Part shown: positions 53,246-61,518 of the stretch, in pieces
Position numbering within the stretch: the stretch's first letter is position 1
Layout of the letters: every line of letters begins with the position of its first letter
DNA from: Hahella sp. CCB-MM4
Lineage (GTDB): Bacteria > Pseudomonadota > Gammaproteobacteria > Pseudomonadales > Oleiphilaceae
Assembly: GCF_002260525.1 (NCBI RefSeq)
Contig: NZ_MRYI01000007.1
Location: 168,350 to 232,349 of the forward strand
Direction: 5' to 3'
Length of the DNA: 64,000 nucleotides
The notes under the pieces: model-generated
Told to the model about the DNA's origin: nothing
Database searches by the model: none
The model's input: the letters and a program-made list of their open reading frames with translations, nothing else
Translations under genes and position numbers: made by a program

Positions 53246-55534
53246 TCAGCATTTCAAAATACTCACTGGCACATACTTGTGATACGGCGTTTTACTCAGC
53301 GGGTCGCAGTGATCTCCGGCAGTTAGCATATTGAGTGCCGGTCCATTGGGTTCACCGTTACGGTAGCGCATACCATAGCCATGGGGTAGGGTGACCATAC
53401 CCCGGCGGACAGAATCATCAATCTGCACAGTGACGGTAATATCGCCGCGCTTTGCTCGAACCATCACGCTGTCGCCGTCCTTGACGTCCAGATCAGTGGC
53501 ATCATTCGGATGCATTCTGAGGGCACCTTCCTTGTCAACTTTGCGCCACGCCGGATCGCGATAAATCTGATTGGCATTGTAAGCGCGGCGTTCACCTGCC
53601 ATCAGGATAAAGGGCGTGTCTGTATGTTCTGGAGTTTTAACTCCCAGGGCGCGAAGGTCCTCGAGCATTTCATCAATCTCAAGATGTATACGGCGATCTT
53701 TATTTCTGATCATGCCCCAGATATCTGAAAACTCGTGTTGGCTGATAATGGCTCCGGAGCGTTGATCGAGTATTCTGCGGAAGAGATTGGCTCCAAGAGT
53801 GAACCGGTTGCCCTGGATTCCGGCTCGCCTGACGGCGGCAGCATTCTTATCGGCAAACTGTATTGCCAAGGGGAGAAGAATCGCAGCCGCCGCAGCACCA
53901 TCCGGGAGTGTTTTTCCCAAGGTTCGATAGAGAATTGAGGGAGCGTAGTGTACCCAGTGCTTATTCTTTTTAAGCGTGGCGATCAACGACGCAAGGAAAA
54001 CCTGGTAACCGGCGGCTTTAGGTTCAAGGCGTGCGATTCGTTCCAATAGTGGAAAACGCTTGGGAATCAGATTCATTTTTTCCAGGAGTCGGGTGTAGAT
54101 CTCCGGTTCGGGCAATGTGTCCCCTTGAGGTGCCTTGACCGGTTGACGCAAATGGAAAAAGTTCGTCGGGAATTCAAGGTTGAAACCGGTGGCTTCCCAT
54201 TTTTCAAACTGATTGGCGGCAGGAAGAATATAGTGCGCCAGACGGGCCGTTTCTGTGAGTGCCACATCCACCACGACCAAGAGATCAAGCTTTTGAAATG
54301 CCCGTTCATAAGCTTGAGTATCGGCATAGGTCATCAGCGGATTGGCGCTGTCAACCCAAACCGCGCGTAACCGGTCATCGCCCTCATGTTCGATTTCATC
54401 CGGGAGAATATTTGGTGGATAGAGGCCTCCAATGGGAAACATTTTATGATGGGCGGTAAGTTTGATGGTTTTACCCTGTTCCGCCAGGCGCTCATCGGAA
54501 TTGGACAACAATGGAATCAGGAAAGCATGTAGGTTATTCCCTCCTTTGATGCCGAAATTACCGGTAATCAGGTATAACAGCTTTTCAAGATAGGCATTCA
54601 AGGTGGTATTAATCGTGTGCTGGATGCCCAGATCAATGCGAACACAGGCGGTGCGGGCACTGGCAAAACCGCGTGCAACCCGTTCAATATCCTCAATAGG
54701 GATATCAGTGCGCTTAGCATATTCCTCTATAGGGATCGCCAGCAGTTCCTTTTCCAACGTTTCGAAACCGGTGCACCTCGTCGTGAGAAACTCCAGATCG
54801 TGCAGGCCTTCTTTAACGATGATGGCCAGCATGGCTGACATCAGATAGGCGTCAGTTCCTGGCTTTACCTGCAGATGAATGTCGGCCATTTTGGCGGTTT
54901 CAGATCGGCGTGGATCGATGACCACCATGGTTCGATCAGGATTCTTGCTGAACTCTTTCAGCGTATCGCGGGCATTGGGAATGCCATGGGATTGATAAGG
55001 ATTGCAGCCAATGAATAATACATAGTCAGCGTGCTCCACATCCTCCGTGGTATGACAGCGCTGGTCACCGAAGAGGCGTCCGTTTACCCAGAAATCCTGA
55101 GTTTTCTCCTGCGCCAGGGCTGAATAGATATAGCGACTGTCCATTGCCCGCCGCAATTGTTGCCCATATCCGCCCGCCAAATGATTGCCCTGACCACCGC
55201 CGCCGACAAAGGCAAAAGCATCTCCGCCGAATTGATGACGTATCTGAGTTAACTTCTCCGCGATTTCTGTCAGGGCCTGATCCCAGCTGACAGGGGAAAA
55301 GCTCCCGTCGGGATTGCGTTTCAGCGGTTGTTCCAGGCGGTCGGCGTTATCCTGATAGTATTGCAGACGAGCGGCCTTTTGGCAGATATAGCCTGCACTC
55401 ATCGGATGCGCTTTATCCCCTTTGATTTTGCTGAATTTCCCGTCCACTGTCGTAATGGTAATGCCGCAATTGCGGGAGCAAAGAATACAGGCGGTGGGAT
55501 GTTGTTGCTCAGTGACGGACGGGGTTTCTCTCAT
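53246..55534 (-). CDS. Molybdopterin-dependent oxidoreductase with [4Fe-4S] cluster
   Basis: A 762-residue protein of the DMSO reductase superfamily. The N-terminal cluster ligands are Cys16, Cys19, Cys23 and Cys51 (C-x2-C-x3-C-x27-C). Cys160 in GDQRCHTTED is a candidate Mo ligand. The C-terminal guanine-dinucleotide domain ends with RMHPNDATDLDVKDGDSV and GMVTLPHGYGMRYRNG. It has no signal peptide, so it works in the cytoplasm. No electron-transfer or chaperone gene is adjacent, and the reaction cannot be assigned from this. Confidence 0.85.
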   Translation of the reverse strand: MRETPSVTEQQHPTACILCSRNCGITITTVDGKFSKIKGDKAHPMSAGYICQKAARLQYYQDNADRLEQPLKRNPDGSFSPVSWDQALTEIAEKLTQIRHQFGGDAFAFVGGGGQGNHLAGGYGQQLRRAMDSRYIYSALAQEKTQDFWVNGRLFGDQRCHTTEDVEHADYVLFIGCNPYQSHGIPNARDTLKEFSKNPDRTMVVIDPRRSETAKMADIHLQVKPGTDAYLMSAMLAIIVKEGLHDLEFLTTRCTGFETLEKELLAIPIEEYAKRTDIPIEDIERVARGFASARTACVRIDLGIQHTINTTLNAYLEKLLYLITGNFGIKGGNNLHAFLIPLLSNSDERLAEQGKTIKLTAHHKMFPIGGLYPPNILPDEIEHEGDDRLRAVWVDSANPLMTYADTQAYERAFQKLDLLVVVDVALTETARLAHYILPAANQFEKWEATGFNLEFPTNFFHLRQPVKAPQGDTLPEPEIYTRLLEKMNLIPKRFPLLERIARLEPKAAGYQVFLASLIATLKKNKHWVHYAPSILYRTLGKTLPDGAAAAAILLPLAIQFADKNAAAVRRAGIQGNRFTLGANLFRRILDQRSGAIISQHEFSDIWGMIRNKDRRIHLEIDEMLEDLRALGVKTPEHTDTPFILMAGERRAYNANQIYRDPAWRKVDKEGALRMHPNDATDLDVKDGDSVMVRAKRGDITVTVQIDDSVRRGMVTLPHGYGMRYRNGEPNGPALNMLTAGDHCDPLSKTPYHKYVPVSILKC

Positions 55535-55720
55535 GATGCTTTTCTCTTCGGGCAGTTGTTCCAGGGTGGCGAGGTTATTTTTAGGCGCTGAAAGTATGCT
55601 TGAAAGCCAGATTAAGCATAAGTTAGGCTAACCAGTAATGGCGATCAATTCAGTAATAATGAATATAAGGTAAGCTGAACTTATCTATTGCCGACACATC
55701 ACCTAATAAAGGTCTTTGTT

Positions 55721-56611
55721 TTGCAGAGCAAACCGCCCCCCATCCAATGGCTTCCTGTATTCGAGTCAGCTGCCCGCCTGATGAGCTTTAAAAAAGCTGC
55801 CGAGGAACTTTGTGTGACACCTCCCGCCGTTAGCCAGCAAATAAAGGTGTTGGAAGAGTATGTGGGGCGGGCATTGTTTGATCGAAGTGGAAGGAATCTG
55901 AAGCTGACTCAGGCAGGGGAGTATTACTACGAAATTGTCAGGGGGATTATAAAAAGCCATCAGAAAGGATACTGGGATTTTGAACGTACCTATAAAAGTC
56001 CCACACTACAGATAAGTACGCCGCTATTTGTCGCCCAGGAACTCCTGATCCCGAATTACATGAGTTTTCGCGAGAGGGCCCCTGGAATTGAGCTGCGAAT
56101 AATGACAGGTAGCGAATTCGTGGACTTCGAGAATGAATCTGTCGATGCGGCTATTCGTTTTGGTGAAGGCCGCTGGCCAGACCTGGATTGTCGTCTATTG
56201 TGTAAAATTGATATCGGCGTCGTATGCAGCAAGAGTTATCTGGCCAAGCGAGGGCTCGACCGGAATGACTTCTTTGGCGCAGCCGAACTGCAGCAGCAGG
56301 TTCTGCTATCGGCCTTTGCCGACATGAACGATTGGGAGCGAATGATTCCAGATCTGCAGCCTGCCGACAAGATTATCTGCGACTCCTATTTCTCAACGAT
56401 TAAATCAGCCGAAGAAGGGCTGGGGGTTGCGATAGGGCTGTTTCCGATTATTAATCGTCTGCTGCATAACGAGCATCTGATAGCCCTCAATACGGATCCT
56501 TTCGACACTCAGATGGCATACTGGCTCGTGGCTCCTGAGCATTCCGTTAATCAGGATAGAATTGACTTGTTTTATGAATGGGCCAGGGATTTATTCGGTA
56601 TGCTTTTCTAG
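55721..56611 (+). CDS. LysR-family transcriptional regulator (GcvA-like)
   Basis: A protein of about 297 residues with helix-turn-helix at the start (LPVFESAARLMSFKKAAEEL, VTPPAVSQQIKVLEEYVG) as in GcvA-type regulators. The start is uncertain: TTG at 55721 (AAAGG nine bases upstream) gives the usual N-terminus; a TTG at 55688 is longer. It is divergent from the molybdoenzyme gene and likely controls it. Confidence 0.85.
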   Translation: MQSKPPPIQWLPVFESAARLMSFKKAAEELCVTPPAVSQQIKVLEEYVGRALFDRSGRNLKLTQAGEYYYEIVRGIIKSHQKGYWDFERTYKSPTLQISTPLFVAQELLIPNYMSFRERAPGIELRIMTGSEFVDFENESVDAAIRFGEGRWPDLDCRLLCKIDIGVVCSKSYLAKRGLDRNDFFGAAELQQQVLLSAFADMNDWERMIPDLQPADKIICDSYFSTIKSAEEGLGVAIGLFPIINRLLHNEHLIALNTDPFDTQMAYWLVAPEHSVNQDRIDLFYEWARDLFGMLF

Positions 56612-56698
56612 CATCCTTCAAGATAAAGATCAGACGTCGAAGGATCTGAATCGATGGCTTCTGAAGAGCTCGGAATGGATCTATTGAGCTTACCAGTT

Positions 56699-57610
56699 TC
56701 AAAATGCGGTCTGACGATCAATCTTCCCAAAGTAATCCTTCAGGTAATCAATCAAGAGTCTGAGCTTCTTTGATCTGGCACTGCCAGGGGGAAACACGCC
56801 ATAGATATCGATATCTTTCAACTGATAGTCCTCTAACACCAGTTCCAATGTTCCCGCCTGGATCTTTGGCCAGGCATCGTAGACGGGAATGCGTCCCAGC
56901 CCATGACCGCCCTCGATAAAGGCCGTACGAGCGGCGGCATTATTGGTGGTGATGCTGCCTTTCACCGCAATGCTGTAGGATCGACTGCCTTTGCTGATTT
57001 CGATGGTGCCGGAAGTGAGTTTGTAGATCACCCAATCATGTCGCTCCAGCTCAGCGGGAGTGCTAGGGCGTCCACGTTTCTTAAGGTAGTCGGGAGAACC
57101 GCACAGGCAGGTAGCCAGGGTAGAAAGCTTCCTGGCCTGAAGTCCCGAATCAGGAAGTGGTGCTCCTCGAATAGCGAGATCAATGCCTTCCTGCATGATG
57201 TTGACCACTTCGTCTGTCAGCATGACATCCAATTCAATTTTGGGGTAAAGGCGACGGAAATCGTTCAGCGCCGGTACCACCATCTGTAACCCCACATTCA
57301 CCGGGCAGGTGACCTTCAATAAACCCACGGGTTCATTTTTTAGGTTTTCTATCTGTTGATTTGCAGTGGCCGCCTGCTCCGCAATGATTCGGCAGGACTG
57401 GTAATACTCGCTGCCCGCTTCAGTCAATCGAATGGAGCGGGTAGAGCGATTAAGCAGCTTCACTCCCAACTGGGATTCCAGCTTTTTGATGTGGTAACTG
57501 ACGACCGCGCGCGACAGGCCGATGTGCTTGGCGGCGGAGGTCAGGCTGCCTTGCTCAACCACTTGGGCAAAGACCACCATGCTTTTGAGTTGTTCGAAAG
57601 ATAAAGTCAT
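56699..57610 (-). CDS. LysR-family transcriptional regulator of the carbonyl-detoxification set
   Basis: A 303-residue regulator of the CrgA/DsdC-like group: AKHIGLSRAVVSYHIKKLES, then NRSTRSIRLTEAGSEYYQ. It is divergent from the DJ-1 gene by 108 bp; an ATGAA-N10-TTCAT dyad lies between. Such regulators control adjacent aldehyde- and quinone-handling genes. Confidence 0.87.
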   Translation of the reverse strand: MTLSFEQLKSMVVFAQVVEQGSLTSAAKHIGLSRAVVSYHIKKLESQLGVKLLNRSTRSIRLTEAGSEYYQSCRIIAEQAATANQQIENLKNEPVGLLKVTCPVNVGLQMVVPALNDFRRLYPKIELDVMLTDEVVNIMQEGIDLAIRGAPLPDSGLQARKLSTLATCLCGSPDYLKKRGRPSTPAELERHDWVIYKLTSGTIEISKGSRSYSIAVKGSITTNNAAARTAFIEGGHGLGRIPVYDAWPKIQAGTLELVLEDYQLKDIDIYGVFPPGSARSKKLRLLIDYLKDYFGKIDRQTAF

Positions 57611-57637
57611 CGCCGGATTGTATCAAAAATTCTACCA

Positions 57638-57657
57638 ATGAAGTCTATTTTCTTCAT
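57638..57657. promoter_or_regulatory. Candidate LysR operator (dyad ATGAA-N10-TTCAT)
   Basis: ATGAA at 57638-57642 and TTCAT at 57653-57657 form a dyad in the divergent gap of the LysR and DJ-1 genes, resembling a T-N11-A box. Confidence 0.4.
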
Positions 57658-57718
57658 ATTGTTAGAAAGTTGTGCAGCTCTTACACTGGTTTCAATTGTT
57701 GATTGAGGAGAAAGAAGA

Positions 57719-58435
57719 ATGTCTGATTCAAATATTAAATCTGAACCGAATGCTAAAAAGGTCCTGATGGTTCTGACATCCCATTCTGAGCTGGGGAATA
57801 CCGGCGAGAAGACTGGTTTCTGGGTGGAAGAGTTTGCTGCTCCATACTATGCCCTGGTTGATGCGGGAGTCGAGGTGACGCTTGCGTCACCGGCTGGAGG
57901 CCAGCCCCCGATCGATCCGAAGAGTGAATTGCCTGATTTTCAAACGGCTTCAACTCAACGCTTTGACGACGATTCCGAAACTCAGGCATTGTTGGCAAAC
58001 ACGGCGAAACTGGCTGATGTTCATTCTGATGACTATGACGCAGTCTTTTACCCCGGTGGACATGGCCCATTGTGGGATTTAACTGAAAGTCTTGATTCCA
58101 TCGCTCTGATTGAGAGCTTTTTGGCTTCCAACAAACCTGTCGCTGCTGTATGTCATGCACCTGCGGTGCTCTTGAATGTGAAAGATGCTCAAGGCGACTA
58201 TGTGGTGAAAGGGAAGGCAGTAACCGGCTTTTCCAACAGCGAGGAAGAAGCCGTGCAATTGACCGAAGTCGTTCCTTTCCTGCTGGAGGATGAGCTAAAC
58301 AGTCGTGGTGGTGAGTACCAGAGAGTCGCTGACTGGAATGCGTTTGCCGTACAGGACGGTTTGCTGATTACCGGCCAGAATCCTGCCAGCTCCGAACTTG
58401 TGGCTGATAAATTACTGGCCGCGCTTGATTCATAG
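57719..58435 (+). CDS. DJ-1/PfpI family protein (Hsp31-like)
   Basis: A 238-residue protein with the catalytic Cys145-His146 in AAVCHAPAVL and an acidic partner (Glu38 in FWVEEFAAPYY). DJ-1/Hsp31 proteins act as glyoxalases, deglycases or chaperones. It is the first gene in a four-gene set with YqhD-like, MDR and GST genes. Confidence 0.85.
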   Translation: MSDSNIKSEPNAKKVLMVLTSHSELGNTGEKTGFWVEEFAAPYYALVDAGVEVTLASPAGGQPPIDPKSELPDFQTASTQRFDDDSETQALLANTAKLADVHSDDYDAVFYPGGHGPLWDLTESLDSIALIESFLASNKPVAAVCHAPAVLLNVKDAQGDYVVKGKAVTGFSNSEEEAVQLTEVVPFLLEDELNSRGGEYQRVADWNAFAVQDGLLITGQNPASSELVADKLLAALDS

Positions 58436-58450
58436 ATAAGGAAACCTGTG

Positions 58451-59608
58451 ATGCTGAATTTTAGTTTTCAAAATACAACCCAAATCCATTTCGGTGAAGG
58501 CCAGATCAAAACGCTGGGAAAGGTAATCCCCCCTTCTGCGAGAATACTGGTGACCTATGGTAGCGGCTCAATCAAAACAAACGGGGTTTATGATCAGGTC
58601 GCTGAGGCACTGAGTGAGCACACCTGGTTTGAGTTCTCCGGTATTGAGCCGAACCCGAGCTATGACACGGTGATGAAAGCACTTGATGTCATACGCCGGG
58701 AGAAGGTTGATTTTTTATTGGCCGTTGGGGGGGGATCTGTCATTGACGGCACCAAGTTCATCGCAGCTGCGGCTTTTTATCGGGGTGATGATCCCTGGGA
58801 TTTAGTGGCCAAGCGACAGCGTATAGAACAGGCGCTGCCAATCGGGTGTGTACTGACTCTGCCGGCCACCGGATCCGAAACCAACGCCGGTGCGGTAGTG
58901 ACACGTAACGGCGATAAGCTGTCATTCCATAGCCCCCTCGTACGTCCGTTATTTGCAGTGCTCGATCCGTCGGTGACATTGTCGCTGTCTGATCGCCAAA
59001 TCAGTAACGGTGTCGTTGATGCGTTTGTTCACACCATGGAGCAATACCTGACCTATAGCGTCAACGGGAAAGTGCAGGATCGTTTTTCAGAAGGCCTGCT
59101 GCTCACTCTGATCGAAGAAGGTCCAAAGGCACTGGCCCCCGAGACTAAGGAAGATCTGGAGGTTCGCGGCAACATTATGTGGGCCGCCACCATGGCGCTT
59201 AATGGTTTGATCGGGGCGGGCGTCCCCCAGGATTGGTCGACTCACATGATCGGTCATGAAATTACCGGCGCTTATGGCGTTGATCACGCACGAACTTTGT
59301 CCGTGGTGTTGCCGGCTGTGATGAAAGTCTGCCGCGATTCGAAGCGTGAAAAACTGCTGCAATATGCCGAACGCATATGGAATCTCACAGATGGCGATGA
59401 TGACTCTCGAATCAACAGGGCCATCGAGTTGACGGAGCAGTTTTTCGAGACCATGCAAGTGCCTGTGCGCTTATCGCAGATCGACATTGGTGAAACAGAC
59501 ATCGATGGTCTGATCAATAAGCTGACTCAGCACGGAATGATCAAGCTGGGTGAGCATGGTGCGATCACCCCTGAGGTTAGCCGTGACATCTTAGCTGCTG
59601 CTTTGTAG
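58451..59608 (+). CDS. Iron-dependent alcohol dehydrogenase (YqhD-like)
   Basis: A 385-residue group III alcohol dehydrogenase: GGGSVIDGTKF for the NADP site, then metal ligands in NGVVDAFVHTMEQY (Asp, His) and THMIGHEI/YGVDHARTL (His, His). YqhD-type enzymes reduce toxic aldehydes. ATG at 58451 with AAGGAA upstream; a GTG codon just before is an alternative. It is 15 bases from the DJ-1 gene. Confidence 0.87.
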   Translation: MLNFSFQNTTQIHFGEGQIKTLGKVIPPSARILVTYGSGSIKTNGVYDQVAEALSEHTWFEFSGIEPNPSYDTVMKALDVIRREKVDFLLAVGGGSVIDGTKFIAAAAFYRGDDPWDLVAKRQRIEQALPIGCVLTLPATGSETNAGAVVTRNGDKLSFHSPLVRPLFAVLDPSVTLSLSDRQISNGVVDAFVHTMEQYLTYSVNGKVQDRFSEGLLLTLIEEGPKALAPETKEDLEVRGNIMWAATMALNGLIGAGVPQDWSTHMIGHEITGAYGVDHARTLSVVLPAVMKVCRDSKREKLLQYAERIWNLTDGDDDSRINRAIELTEQFFETMQVPVRLSQIDIGETDIDGLINKLTQHGMIKLGEHGAITPEVSRDILAAAL

Positions 59609-59681
59609 CCAGACAGGCCCAAAAAGCAGATAGAGAAATACAGAAGAGCAGCACACACGAATAGCAAGAGAAAGATAGCAA

Positions 59682-60734
59682 ATGACAAAGTTCAATTCTC
59701 AAAATGGAACCGTTAACCGCCAGTGGGTATTAGCTTCTCGACCTGTTGGGGCGCCGACATCAGGCAATTTCAATTTTCTCGAAAGTGAAAAGCCCACACC
59801 TAAGCAGGGTGAGGTACTGTTGCGCACGGTGTACTTGTCGTTGGACCCCTACATGCGCGGACGTATGAACGATGCCAAGTCATACGCTGAGCCTGTCGGG
59901 ATCAATGAAGTCATGGTGGGCGGCACTGTGTGTCGCGTGGAAGAATCGAATCACCCGGACTATGAGACCGGTGAATGGGTCCTCGCGTTTTCCGGCTGGC
60001 AAGACTATTCAATATCCGATGGCAGTGGTCTGCTGAAGCTGGGTAAAGCGCCCGCCAAACCCTCTTATGCGCTGGGTGTTATGGGAATGCCAGGCTTAAC
60101 TGCCTACATGGGGTTGCTGGATATTGGCCAACCTAAAGCAGGCGAGACGGTTGTTGTCGCTGCGGCGACCGGAGCTGTGGGAAGCCTGGTTGGGCAAATC
60201 GCCAAGTTGAAAGGCTGTAAAGTGGTCGGCATTGCGGGTGGCGAAGAAAAATGCCGCTCAGCAGTGGAAGAACTGGGCTTTGATGCCTGTATCGATCATA
60301 AAGCCCCTGACATGGCTGAGCAGTTAGCCAAAGTATGTGACGCCGGCATAGATGTGTATTTCGAAAATGTCGGAGGCAAAGTCTTTGATGCTGTATTGCC
60401 GCTATTGAATCCTCGTGCACGAGTGCCCCTATGTGGACTGATTTCACAATACAACAGGACAGAATTACCTGAAGGTCCGGATCGCATGTCTATGCTGATG
60501 GGCACCTTGCTGGTGAAGAGAATCAAGATGCAGGGCTTTATTGTATTTAACGATTATGGACACCGTTATGACGAATTCAGCCAGGACATGATGCAGTGGT
60601 TGAATCAAGGCAAGATCACCTATCGCGAGGATCTTGTTGAAGGACTGGAAAATACCGTTGAGTCGTTTATCGGTCTGTTGGAAGGCAAAAATTTCGGAAA
60701 GCTTGTTATTCAGGTTGGCCCACACGAGCTGTAA
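59682..60734 (+). CDS. NADP-dependent MDR reductase (CurA/leukotriene B4 dehydrogenase-like)
   Basis: A 350-residue zinc-free medium-chain reductase: SLDPYMRGRMND near the start, the nucleotide motif AATGAVGSLVGQIAKLKG near residue 155 and FENVGGKVFD. These enzymes reduce double bonds of alpha,beta-unsaturated carbonyls. It lies downstream of the YqhD-like gene on the same strand. Confidence 0.87.
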   Translation: MTKFNSQNGTVNRQWVLASRPVGAPTSGNFNFLESEKPTPKQGEVLLRTVYLSLDPYMRGRMNDAKSYAEPVGINEVMVGGTVCRVEESNHPDYETGEWVLAFSGWQDYSISDGSGLLKLGKAPAKPSYALGVMGMPGLTAYMGLLDIGQPKAGETVVVAAATGAVGSLVGQIAKLKGCKVVGIAGGEEKCRSAVEELGFDACIDHKAPDMAEQLAKVCDAGIDVYFENVGGKVFDAVLPLLNPRARVPLCGLISQYNRTELPEGPDRMSMLMGTLLVKRIKMQGFIVFNDYGHRYDEFSQDMMQWLNQGKITYREDLVEGLENTVESFIGLLEGKNFGKLVIQVGPHEL

Positions 60735-60800
60735 GAACCCCTGTTGTTTATCACCACTATGTATAGGAACCCTAAAGGGTTCCTTAGCAAGGAATTATCT

Positions 60801-61409
60801 ATGCTGACAGTACACCACCTGAATCAATCCCGTTCAAAGCGAGTGTTATGGTTATTGGAAGAGCTTTCCATGCCTTATGAGCGTGTTGACCACCAGCGGG
60901 ATCAGATCACCCGGCTTGCTCCGGCAAGTTTAAAAGCGGTTCATCCCTTGGGTAAGGCTCCCGTCGTGGTCGATGGATATGTCGTTTTGTGCGAATCCAG
61001 TGCCGTCATGGAATACATTATCGATCAGGATGAGCAGCACCGTTTCAGGCCGACTCCGGGAACACCTGAGTATTATCAATATCTGGAATGGTCCCATTTT
61101 GCTGAAGGCTCACTGGGACTGCCGGTGATCACCAAATTGTTTATGCAAATGGAGGATCGCAACGGTAGCCAGCCGATGGACAATTACATTGCCAAGGAAA
61201 TTGAGGTGGACTTTGCCTACATCGAATCCACACTGAGCCAACGTGCCTATTTTGCCGGCGGCGAATTTACTGCGGCAGACATCATGATGACCGTTATTCT
61301 GGAAATCGCGGACAGATGTGGGCTTCTTCAAGACAGAAACAGTACCCAGGCGTATCTGGCTAAAGTTACCCAACGTCCGGCTTATCAGAAAGCGGCAAGT
61401 TTCGGGTAA
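60801..61409 (+). CDS. Glutathione S-transferase family protein
   Basis: A 202-residue protein: thioredoxin-like N-domain (LTVHHLNQSRSKRVLWLLEEL, then CESSAVMEYI for glutathione binding) and an all-helical C-domain (GGEFTAADIMMTVILEIADR). AAGGA precedes the ATG at 60801. It is the last gene of the carbonyl-detoxification set. Confidence 0.85.
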   Translation: MLTVHHLNQSRSKRVLWLLEELSMPYERVDHQRDQITRLAPASLKAVHPLGKAPVVVDGYVVLCESSAVMEYIIDQDEQHRFRPTPGTPEYYQYLEWSHFAEGSLGLPVITKLFMQMEDRNGSQPMDNYIAKEIEVDFAYIESTLSQRAYFAGGEFTAADIMMTVILEIADRCGLLQDRNSTQAYLAKVTQRPAYQKAASFG

Positions 61410-61489
61410 CCCTTCCGGGTAAGCCTTCAACTCTCTGCATTGTCCTATGAGTCAATTATCGTAAAGCGATGCTGGCCTGTCTGCTCCGG

Positions 61490-61506
61490 CTGCGCTTATA
61501 GCGCAG
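61490..61506. terminator. Short stem-loop between convergent genes
   Basis: CTGCGCT and AGCGCAG enclose three bases (61490-61506). It lies between the convergent GST and diguanylate-cyclase genes. Confidence 0.45.
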
Positions 61507-61518
61507 TCAGAATAGAGC

